Assembly: GCF_001949145.1 (NCBI RefSeq)
Contig: NW_019091385.1
Span: forward strand, 2,782,885-2,846,884
Origin: Acanthaster planci
Taxonomy: Eukaryota > Echinodermata > Asteroidea > Valvatida > Acanthasteridae
Length of the DNA: 64,000 nucleotides
Reading direction: 5' to 3'
Position numbers and translations under genes: made by a program. Shown here one piece after another: positions 53,701 to 64,000 of this stretch; position 1 is the stretch's first letter; the number at the start of each line of letters is the position of its first letter. Under the pieces are notes generated by a model that was not told the origin of the DNA, made no database searches, and was given only the letters and a program-made list of their open reading frames with translations.

Positions 53701-56700
53701 TTACAATGAACTTTCATAAAAATTGTGTCATTTGTCATTTTTTTTCCTCTGCTTGCATTGTTCTTGAATTTGAATGAATATCACATTGGTTGCCCAACAT
53801 GACCCATGCAGGACAGTGAAAAATTGCTCTTGGATTTTAAAAACTTGGAATTTAAATGTTTTTGGACACTTGGTCTGCGGCTCTTTCCTCTCATCATGAC
53901 TTTAAAATTCCTCTTGCAAAACATTAAAACTTATTGGAAAAGAAAATTGTGTGTATACACAGATGTGAAAAATTGTCAATTGTTTTGAAGATCACACTCA
54001 TATCATAAATACTTTGAATGTATATCTCCAGTGATTGAAATAGAGTCGAATTAAGACTTCTAATTATCTGAATTTCTAACCCTGAAGTAAATGTTCACCG
54101 TACGTATTGTTTTTCTTCTTGCCTGTAGTTTGAGAAAGTGTCTTTGGATTGTGCCTTGTATTTGCTGCAAAAGTCAGGCATGCCTGACTCTAGTCGTAAG
54201 AGCCCCATCCAGGTCTCAAGAGTTATGTCTGCCTTGGTAAGTGTCGGCTGTACAGAGCATTCTGTACTGAAGCTGTTTAAAAATAAATGGCATACCCTGT
54301 AATGTTCTTCTTTAACCTCACTTGAAATAAAAAAGGACAGCTTAGCTTCATTTGTATTGAGATGTCGTGAAGATATGTTGTTTGTAGTTCCTTTGCATCG
54401 ATGTCATATGTTTCTCTTGAACACTGGCTGCGGAATGATTTTCAAGGGGGGGCAGTTATTAGACCAACAGGCATCAGCCATTAATAGGTTGATCCATTGA
54501 GCCCCACCCCATTACAGGACCCCCAGTTGGAAAAAAAGGGGGGGCACTGACCCTCTGGCCCCCCCCACTTCCTCCGCCAGTGCCTGAGACCCGCCACCAT
54601 TTGATACCAGAATGTCTATAATATAAGTTGTATTGTTGGCTACCGTTGTCGATAATGTCATAAAAAACAATAAGCAGTAACTGAACCTACTGCTGAAAAC
54701 ACCAGATTCTATCACGCCCAGACCTCAAGAGGACACTCTGCACAGTGCACACGGTGTGTCAGAGGATCTAACTCGGCTGTCCCATTAAGTCTTGTGTCTG
54801 ATTTTTGTTCATCTTTGATATGTTGATAGGTCAATGCCCAGGATGATGATGGGGTGCTGTTTGGCAGATGGGATGGGGAATATGATGACGGGATCGCACC
54901 TACTTTCTGGACTGGCAGTGTGGCCATCCTGTCCCAGTACATGAAGACTCAGGAGTCTGTCAAGTATGGCCAGTGCTGGGTGTTTGGCAGCCTCCTGACT
55001 GGACGTGCGTGTTGTTTCAGATACTCTATTATTAATATTGTTCAACTCAATAAGAATACGTGACAACTTCTCAGTTTTTGTTTCAGCTAATACAACTTCA
55101 AAGGCCAGCATTTCTCCTCAGTAATTGTGTGAGTTGTTTGTTAACGTCTTTGTCCAGTGTTGAGGAGTCTCGGTTTACCCACAAGGACTATCACCAACTT
55201 TGCGTCTGCCCATGACACGGATGGCAACCTGACTCTGGACTATCACTATGATGAGAATTCAGAGCCACTGGATGACTATGATGAAGACAGCATCTGGTAT
55301 GGATATCTGTCATGATCTTTTCAACATCGTGTTTTGGCGCAGGCCTGACGCTATGCATATTTACACTGCCAAGGCTGGAAAACTTGCATGCCATTTCTGT
55401 TTAGATTGTTCCTTGACAGAAATGCAAATGATCCATTTAGTGTTTCATTCAGAAATATTTTTAAATGGTACGGTTGCATTTTGCTCTGATAGCACTGAAG
55501 GTCTATGTTTGAAACTAAAGGTGAGAGAAATGTCAAACATAGGCCTACATTTAAGAAATGCTTAGAGATAACATGGAAGTCCCATTTTTAATACAGTTTT
55601 GCAGGAATTTGCAAAATCTTTAAATCTCAGAAAAACTTGAACCACATAAAACTGCAGGACATCCCCTCCAGACTTTTCACAAATAGAACTAATTTTTGTT
55701 TTTACTGAATTGGTTTAGCAAGAAGAATGGAGTCGTTAACAAAGATTTGTTGGTGTTGGATTAGTCTTCCAATGAAAAGTAGCAAAGAAATCCTCCTGCT
55801 TTTTTGTTTTGGGAAGGAATTTCCACGTGTGGAACGACTGCTGGATGGCTAGGCCAGACCTTGAAGAAGGTTACGGGGGCTGGCAAGCTGTGGATGCCAC
55901 ACCACAGGAGACCAGCAATGGTGAGAAAGGTCATCTTCATCTGTACCCTTCAAGGGCATTCTCATGTGTTTGTTTCTGTAGCCTACAAGGCAACCTAAAA
56001 TGTGACCCAGTACATCAAAATCAAGAATAGGTCTCAAACTGACATTTTCGTATAAATATATGTACATGGTCAGAAAGAGAATTTCATAAGCTTTCAAATG
56101 GTACACATCACAAGTGTGTTGATGGTAACCTTTCATACGTACACTTCCAAAATATACAGAAACCGCCACATTGTTTTTTTTCAACATTTACACGCATCCT
56201 GACTTTACTTGGCCATTATGTAAAATGGCCTCGGTGACTTTTTCCTGATTACGATGTACCGGGTCACAAATAGACACCTGGCCTTCAGAAAGTTGTTGAG
56301 TGAAGCGTATTTTACACAGGGTAGTATACTTTTGTTACTCCAAATTTTGCCTGATGGAAGGGCATCTTATCTTTAGAATAAAAGGGTTCTTTGATTTCTG
56401 CCTCCTTACACTAAAATTTAAGCTCAAAGACATATAATTTTTGTATCAGGTAGATGGAAAATTTTATTTAGTCCTTTTTATAAACACTGTATCCTCAGTG
56501 TTATCCAAGTTGAACAGTAAAAAAAGATTTGGGGAATAGATGCTAGTTCTGTTTTACAGTACATCTTGCTGTGACTGGATCGGTGTACCCTAGGCCCAAT
56601 TTACCGCTGCTTACCACGAGCAAAAATTGGCACTTACCATAGCAGAAGATTCTGTGGTTACGGTGAACTCATGTCTCGGGTTAGCAAGGAATTTATGCTT

Positions 56701-59700
56701 GTGCACGTAGGTACACCCTGTTACTAAGGATTCTCTGCTTAAAATGTCAGTGCAGAATTTTCCTGTTAGCACGGTTAGCACAGAATGGAGATTGTAACTG
56801 CGGAATTCTGCGGTAAGCAGCACTGTAAAATTGGGCCCTGGCCAGAGGCACTTCATAACATTCTCAAAATACTACGAATAATGCACGGAATTCGTATCCA
56901 AATGTACTGCACTGGCAAACTGGTTTTTGTCCTGTTATGACTTACAATTTAACAGAGCTTGCTTCAATAATGATTCCTTTCTTGACTTCATATCTGTGTC
57001 AGGGGTGTTCTGCATGGGTCCCTCTTCCTTGCGTGCCATAAAGCAGGGTCACGTGCACCTAAACTACGACACCAAGTTCTCCTTTGCAGAGGTCAATGCT
57101 GAAAAGGTCTACTGGAAGGTCTTCACTAAATCCAGAAAGGTACAGCCTTGGTCTGGGGGATCATGGAACACTGTGTGGATTATGCCCGTTAAGTCATGTG
57201 ACCTGTAGTGGATATCATACAATCATAGAGTCCTTCCATAGCAGAGTGTGTCATTTACCAACGGTTGGTACTGTACTCGGACTACTGTTGTGCTGAGTAC
57301 TATACCGAAACTTGGCCTCATTTTTGGTAAACAACACTTAAAACACACTTTGCTATGGGTGGACGCCATGTTTGTAGATGTTTGATACCAGGTATACCAG
57401 TGATGTAGTCAAATACTTTTTGAGACCAANTGGTACATGCATAAAGGTAAGATTATGTAGCGGTCCGGCCCCCGGCCAATCGCTCGGGGGCAGCGGTCTG
57501 TCCGCCACTGAAGGGGGAATTAGAGGCCAGGCAGGCAAAAAGAAAGTTCAGCAGGTACTGAAAGACTTGGGTATTCGAGCAGGCTGGATTTCTTTTGCTT
57601 CGCCATCACTATAATCACAACTGCTTGGACAATTAAACCGGTGCTAATCTGTGTGATTCCCGGCCGAGCCATCACGACGTCTACGCACCCATTCGTCTCG
57701 CACAGCACTCCCTGCTCTCCCGAAAAAACCTTGGAAACCCGCCCGACTTCTGTGCCGAAAAAAGTATCACATTGTAGGCCACTTCTGGCCGAAAGGCAAG
57801 ACTTACAGAAAATAGTTGTACTGTACATGTACATTCTAAGCATGTAGGCCCAATCACGTCTTGAAGACGTGCAAAAGGTTCAAAGGTCACACAATTCGCT
57901 AAATTAGATGGGGAATTCCCAGATCCCTACAATTACAAAGCAACATAATGACTTCAGACCATCACTGTTTGATTAAAATTAACTGTCTAGGCCGAGTACT
58001 TTCCAAGTACTTTTCTCCTTAAAACTTAAATTTTACACAACTGGGAGTGTCTGAAGTCTAACATTTATTTTGTAATCATACCTTTGCGCATTTACCATCA
58101 AATGCCTGTGCACTCTGGCCTTATTCCCTCTTACCCAGTTGCGGAGAACGTTGGTACTCAGAAAGTAATCGACTACAACACTGCAGTATAGGTCACGTGA
58201 CGTAGCAAGCACAGTTGGTCTCTTGGTGTAGACTGTGGGTTGTCACTGAAGAATCCAGCAAATTAATTGTGCAGTAGTTGTAAATTAGGTTACTTCCTCA
58301 ATTTTTGCCTCCGCATTTTACGCTGAATCTTTTTTTTACCAGGCTCCAGAGGTCATAGATATTGACTCAGATGATGTTGGATGCAAAATCAGCACGAAAG
58401 CTGTTGGGAAATTTGAGCGTGAAGATATCACCTTGCAGTACAAGTACAAGGAAGGTTTGTGGACAGTTTGCCAGTTTTTATTTTTGATTGATCTGAAAGT
58501 TGTCTATCTTCACAGAGAACTTTGCTTGGTGGTTGGTATTGTCTTACATCAGTGAAAAATCCTTACTTGGGGAGAGTAATTTGAATGAAATGTGGAGAAT
58601 ATTAATGGGAGACTTTGAGACGCTTGGTGGTAACAAAGACAAATGGTCCTTTTTACCACTTTTGAGCATGCAGATGTTGTTCTGAGCATGCGTGGATAGT
58701 TCTGAGCATGTGCAATACCTTGAAAAAGGACCAGTATGTCTGCTGCCACCAATGTCTCAGTCTCCCATTATCCCTGAAAAACTTGTTTCAGGTTCGGAGT
58801 TGGAGCGCATTGCTGTTAGGGAGGCCAGTAGTCATGTCCGCAAGGCCAAGAGAATTCTCAAGAACCTCACTCGAGATGTTGTCTTTGATGTGGACATGGC
58901 GGAGCAGTTCCCCATCGGGAAAGACATCAAGTTTACCATCACCTTGGTGAACAAAGCACAACAGGTGAGATGATTGGGTCATCAGTTACTGGAACTGTAG
59001 ACTTATAATGAAGTTTTCCATTAAGGGGATCTAGATTTTGATTAAAAACGGGACCTTGTGCTTCACTGGCAAAGCTGTTGCCAGAATTGCTCAAAGCAGT
59101 TTCTTAGAGCTCGCTTAGGAGAACTTAAAGTTATCATTATGCTGCAAATTATAAATTTGGATTGAAACATTTTGTGTAGAGATATGTCCTCTTGTATTTA
59201 TACAGTTAGTTTGCTGTAGCACACAAGAAGTTCATGCCAGGTGGTAACTAATGTTTTGTATGTGCTTCATTTAAAATGGAATGGAAAAATAAATTATCTC
59301 TTTGTACGTGGACATGAATATGGCTCTGCCAGGCATCTGTCAGCTTGGTAATTAATGGGTGTATCTGTACTTGACTTTTTTACAGGCACGCTCTGTGTTT
59401 TTGGCTGTGACAGGGAACAGTGTGTATTACACAGGAGTCAAGAAGGCCAAGGTTTCATCCTACAATGGGGTACTGACTCTCAAGGGCAAAGAATGTAAGG
59501 ACCTCTGCAGAGGCTCACATCAGTTCCTCAGTTGTCTCCTCAGTTCCAGCCTTTTGACAGGAACAGAGACAGATCGTCCAATTGAGGCCCAAAAGTTGTC
59601 ACATTGCTGTCTGATTTCTGGAGTGAATGTTGGGCATCATGCTGCCTGAGAGGAAGCTGATTTTGAAAATTATTGGTGTCAGTGTGGAGTAAGCTTCATC

Positions 59701-62700
59701 CCTCATTCCATGGAGACAACACCTTGTTGTCTCACAGTAGTAGCACAGCCACCATCCTTTTTTGGGGAGGGCACCAGCATAATGTAGGATGGAATAACCT
59801 AAAAAACTTTACACAATTCAGCTTTCATTATTGATTTAAAAATACTTTAAAAAGACAAGTTTCTTGGCAATAAGCCATTTGCAAGTTAAATTTGAAGAAA
59901 ATCTGGTACGCTGTCAGTGTACCAGAGTTATCTGATTAAACATAAACACAGTGATTTGAATTCCCCAGACTAAAGACAAGGCTAAAGACACTGTTGCTCT
60001 ACCTCGTGATTCGGGGCAAGCTTTTGCATACCGACCACTATCTCTGGAATGGACTGGTTCCTTTGTGTCCTTATCCATTGAGAATAGTGTACTGTTGCAA
60101 GGCGTCTCTTCTGTAACTAAGCACAAGTTTGCCCTGGATCACGAGGTATAGCAACAGTGGTTTTAGTATGCAGAATTCAAATTGTTATGTTCACGTGAAT
60201 TTAAAGAAATCAATGTACCAGATTTTATTCAAATTTAACTTGCAAAAGGCTTATTGGGAATGTACAGCTTTATATATTAGGGGGCTACCAAGTCCCACCC
60301 CAGCCCTCAATCAAATCTTTGTCTCTCCAATTGATTAATTGATTTCAGTTAGAAGTGTCGGACTACCAGCCTTTCCGTGGCTGCTTTACTGTAGCCTTTG
60401 CAAACTTCAGAAAAGCTTGACTGCAGTTTGCTCCTAACAGTGTTGTATGGACAGCTTCACATTTCTCAACAGATATTGAAAATATTTCTAATGCCAGAAC
60501 TTGGAAAAATGTTTTGGGTCATTTTGTATTCCAGCGAAAGTGGTCCCAGTGACCGTGCCTGCATCTGAATACTTGCCGCAGTTGACCGATTATGCTGGGG
60601 TGTCCTTCTTCATCATGGCTTCCGTCAAGGAAACCAAGCAGCCTTTCAGCAGGCAGTATGACTGTGTCCTTGATAAACCCGACCTGGATGTCACGGTAGG
60701 TTTTCATTTGTGACCATCAAGTGTGACCATTGCTTTCTTATGATGTTGAAAGTAGATAAGTGTGATTGATCTAAAATGCACAAACACATCTGTGACAATT
60801 CCAACAATACAGTTTGCCGTAACAGTTAACAAGAATGAAACATTTTAGTATTTGGATATCCATGATTGAGCTGGGAATATTTTTTCCAGTGAATACTGAT
60901 TTGTGCAAAATCTGTAGGTGTTTGTTTGGCACCTTACCTCAATAATGGAAAAGGGGACACTATTGTCACACAGTTATTTTTGGTGACTGTCAGACAAACT
61001 GATGTTAAGAAATATGCCATACACTCCCATGACATATATGAGACATCACTTGGCAATTCTCTTTAATCTGTGTACACTTTAAATGAACTTATTTCCACCA
61101 AATCCACCCCCCCCAAAAAAATTAGGTTTTTAAAACAAATATGTTCAGTTCACAAAAATTGTGGGTGCACTCTTGGATTAAGATTCAATGTAATTGCACA
61201 GTTTCTAATTATCCGTTCCTCCGTAAAATTTTAACGTGACCTTTCCCAACCCAAATTTACTTGTTCTTAGATAGTTGGGAAATTAAAGCTGTTTTGAAAT
61301 TTTAACACAGAGTAACCATAACCATTATTTAACATACAATCCACTTGCTTCAATTTCCAACTTAGGTTAACTTTCAACTACATGTATTCCCAAATGTCTG
61401 CATTTCGACGATAACACAGATATCAATTCACTTCTTTCTCACAAAATTCAGTTCTGAAGTTCATCTCCAAAATCCTTAATCTCAGACCAACTTGAAATTC
61501 AGCTTTTGAGATGTCTGTATCTAGTAACTTTGTACACTTAATCATTCAACTTTGCAAGTTGTTTAAACAACATGTTAATGATTTCAAAATGTTCTTAAGG
61601 TATCAAAAGTTAAGCACAGTTCTGAATAACGTTGATGCTCAGGCAGACCCTCACTCTGTACACTGTGCAATGCTCCACTATCCGGCCACAAGGACACAGC
61701 AGTTACACCACCCCTCAGATTCTTGAAGACGATACCAAAAATTGATCTTCAAAGTTCATATTTACATGCCATGGTGAAGCAGCATTATCAGAATGAAATG
61801 ATGGACAGGTTTCTGTTTGTAAAAGGATGTAGATCAAACTCAACAATTCTGTCACTGATACACTGGATTAAGTTTGAAAGTCATATTCTGTTTGATGGTT
61901 TTGAAAAATCATGACCCTTCTGCCATCAAGCTCTGGTCTCAACTGACTGGACTGCACCCCCCAAAAAAAACTGGCAAGAATGTCACTGCTATCTAACCAT
62001 GGCACCGAACACAAAGACACATTCCTTGTACACACTTAACCTCTCAACCATTACACATACCCATCGTTATATGGTGCAGGTGGGACTCGTTCCACGAGGA
62101 AAACACCCCATAGTGAAATTCGGGTATGTTGAACATCCATTAGGCCTTAACTACTAACCAATAAAAATTAAGGTAATAAAATACAGAAAGACTGGTTTCC
62201 ACTGGGTACTTTTATTCACCTGTAGGGAAAACATATACATAAAAATAATCTGATTAAAGAAAAGAAAAATACAGATTTAATGTGACAAATATACCCATGA
62301 AATCAACTAAAATACAGTGGAACATTGCTATAATGAACACCGCTATACTAAACATTTGGTACGTTACTAAACATTTCTAACAGGTATTACGGTTTAAAGA
62401 GGTGACTCCAGGAAAACTTGATTTCTTTTCACAGCTCTTCTAGTGATGACTACCCCCAGGGTGAAACATGAAAGGAGATTAACATAATAAAAAATGCAGG
62501 AATTTTCTTTCTTTTAGGGGTGTTTTCACCCTTTTTCGTGTAGGCTTTGCCCCAAATCCTTAAACCAAAGCACTTTGTGGGGCATACCAGCACATGTTTG
62601 AATGTGGATTAGCACTTGGAACGGATGCGTGCACATCCGTAACTGAAATTGCTATAACGAACAAATGCTAATGTTTTTTACAGTAACGTCCCACTGTACT

Positions 62701-63718
62701 TGATGGTGTTCCTGGTTATTATAAATTTCTACTCATGGTTTAGTTTGAGATGCAAATGCACAGAAAAAAATGTTTCAAAGTAAGAATTATTCATCCATTT
62801 ACATGCAGTGGGAGCAATGCAATGCAAAGGAAACTGATCATTTCCCTCCACTTAAATAGTTGGAAGAAAACAATCAAAAATGGAACATGGGCCTATTTGA
62901 ATTAAAGAGTTGTTTGTCTGTATTAAATTTAATAAGCTTACTTTGTTCCTGAATCGTACACTACCCTGCTTAGATATTTCTTCCAATTTTTGTCCATGCA
63001 GACAGAGGGACTAAGAGTTCGTGGCAAGTCCTTGACTACAGTTATATCCTTGACCAACCCACTTCCGTACCCATTGACTGACTGCAGCATTTTGATGGAG
63101 GGATCCATCATGGAAGGCGCTAAACGCATTAAGGCACCGTAAGTTTTAACGGACCCTTTGTGTTGAATTTGATTGTGTTCTTCATGCATTTTTTCCCCAT
63201 TTTAAATCTAAATAGGCATAATAAACTCCTCCATTATTTTTGTAAAAATAACAAGGATAAAAGCACACACAAGAATTTATTTTCTTTGAGATGCAAATTA
63301 ATCTATGATGTTTGCAGTGCAAACAGAAACCAGTGAGTATTTCTCTGATTGTATTTTTTCTATGAGAAACAAATCTTTGTTTTATTCTTATCATGATCAG
63401 CAATATTTTCTAAGTTACCATGGGGATAATAATTTGCTGAGAAGTGATCAAAGTTTCATACACAGACCCATGTTATTAGGGCAGATATCTGCTGTCTGTG
63501 CAGTCATCAGGTATGTCAGACAGTCTCTCTGTTTAACCTGCGCTTTTTATACGTTCTTTTTTGGTCATGACAGACATATCCCAGTGAATGGTCGGATGAC
63601 CCAAAGAGTGCCTCTGATCCCTAAGGGTGTCGGTGCTTGCGACCTCATCGTCAGCTTCACTTCCTCCCAGCTGAGCGGTATTAAGGCCCACGTCACTCTG
63701 AATGTCAAGAGTGCTTAA
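50716..63718 (+). CDS. TGM: Transglutaminase (factor XIII A/annulin-like), complete coding region, 15 exons, 737 aa
   Basis: Exons: 50716-50878, 51457-51639, 52489-52737, 53261-53379, 54129-54236, 54830-55004, 55158-55296, 55817-55920, 57003-57139, 58343-58454, 58792-58964, 59386-59494, 60535-60695, 63002-63138, 63574-63718; 2214 nt, frame preserved with GT-AG junctions. It catalyses Ca2+-dependent glutamine-lysine isopeptide cross-links. Residues 1-54 are an Arg-rich head. About 56-195 is the N-terminal Ig-like domain ([17 protein letters not shown]). The core follows, with [62 protein letters not shown] and [11 protein letters not shown]. By my count the triad is Cys323, His382 and Asp405, all present; the spacings (59, 23) equal those of human factor XIII A (314, 373, 396). 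Two beta-barrels follow (exons 11-15). There is no signal peptide, as is usual for the family. Exon 1 begins 12 nt after a CAG acceptor, implying an untranslated upstream exon. The poly(A) site is not in the window. Orthology to a particular vertebrate TGM is not resolvable. Confidence 0.94.
57421..57800. other. Ambiguous base and GC-rich block in transglutaminase intron 9
   Basis: The only undetermined base (N) in the window is at 57430. It is followed by an unusually GC-rich stretch (GCGGTCCGGCCCCCGGCCAA, CTCGGGGGCAGCGG) and generally higher GC to about 57780, unlike the AT-rich introns around it. No exon of this gene is missing here, because exons 9 and 10 join in frame. It may be an inserted repeat, a regulatory element or an assembly join. 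Confidence 0.5.
60696..63001 (+). other. Transglutaminase intron 13
   Basis: This is a 2.3-kb intron, bounded by GTAGGT and TGCAG, with no recognisable coding sequence. It holds a TA-flanked TIR element (62315-62696) and otherwise AT-rich unique-looking sequence. Confidence 0.7.
62315..62696. mobile_element. Pogo/Tigger-like MITE with TA target duplication
   Basis: The left end CAGTGGAACATTGCTATAAT and the inverse complement of the right end, CAGTGGGACGTTACTGTAAA, share CAGTGGNACRTT. TA dinucleotides flank both sides (62313-62314, 62697-62698). GCTATAATGAACA on the left is echoed inverted by TTCGTTATAGCAATT sequence inside the right end. This matches the pogo/Tigger group of Tc1/mariner elements, which start CAGTGGNACC and insert at TA. 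It is 382 bp with no transposase, hence non-autonomous. Confidence 0.8.
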
Positions 63719-64000
63719 GTGCCAACTTGGTTGAGGGTTTCCCCACCTCTCTCCCCTTCCTGCTACCACTTGTACACTACCAGGAATGGTGTCTTCGAAG
63801 TAACTGTTTCAGTTTCTACAGAGAGTGATTATACAAGAGTGATTTTTGAATGCTTCATATTTTACAATCTTGTGATGCTTGAAGATTATACTTTTCACAG
63901 GGACTTGTGATTTTTATCTGGGACCCTTTTTTACCACCACCCTCGAACATGAATTTTTTAGAATGCTATTCTAGGAATGAGAACTGAAAAGTTGTCAGTC
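63719..64000 (+). other. Transglutaminase 3'UTR (partial)
   Basis: This is the sequence after the TAA stop. No AATAAA or ATTAAA is present up to the window edge, so the transcript probably continues beyond it. Confidence 0.6.

Noticed and set aside
63305-63573. Upstream part of the open frame that contains the last transglutaminase exon
   Set aside because: The exon starts at 63574 after a CAG acceptor; residues encoded before it do not match the second barrel.

Overview
The window is eukaryotic genomic DNA with intron-rich genes, GT-AG splicing and many small non-autonomous repeats. The gene content (a GRAF-type Rho GAP, ZNF330/NOA36, a factor-XIII-like transglutaminase, and a secreted WSC/WxxW/discoidin protein), together with dense TACATGTA-type palindromes, suggests a marine invertebrate deuterostome such as an echinoderm. 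The species is an inference; nothing in the sequence fixes it.

Layout, left to right. (1) 1-18.2 kb, minus strand: the 5' end of a GRAF/ARHGAP26-family gene. Exon 1 (18088-18241) and exon 2 (924-1019) are separated by a ~17 kb intron rich in TACATGTA. The rest of the gene lies left of the window. (2) 18.2-25.2 kb: divergent intergenic DNA with at least five foldback or dispersed repeats and a perfect 15-bp-arm hairpin. (3) 25.2-30.3 kb, plus strand: a complete ten-exon ZNF330 homologue of 310 aa. (4) 31.5-39.2 kb, minus strand: a twelve-exon gene for a secreted protein of 877 aa with signal peptide, PAN/apple-like, EGF-like, TSP1, WSC, WSC, WxxW (with an N-glycosylation-sequon-dense insert), WSC and F5/8-type C domains. 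It converges on ZNF330, and the two 3' ends may overlap. (5) 39.2-44.1 kb: intergenic cluster of terminal-inverted-repeat elements ending at a TATA-like site. (6) 44.1-63.7 kb, plus strand: a fifteen-coding-exon transglutaminase of 737 aa with its catalytic triad intact, probably with an untranslated first exon near 44.2 kb.

The four genes do not form an operon or an obvious pathway. GRAF proteins act on membrane curvature and Rho GTPases, ZNF330 is a nucleolar zinc-binding protein, the WSC protein should be extracellular, and the transglutaminase cross-links proteins. The most unusual item is the WSC protein: its domain order is unfamiliar, its modules sit in symmetrical phase 1-1 exon blocks (an exon-shuffling signature), and its WxxW domain is interrupted by a repetitive glycosylation-site-rich insert. 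All exon models were built by reading splice sites, frame and family motifs by eye; no alignment or transcript evidence was available.
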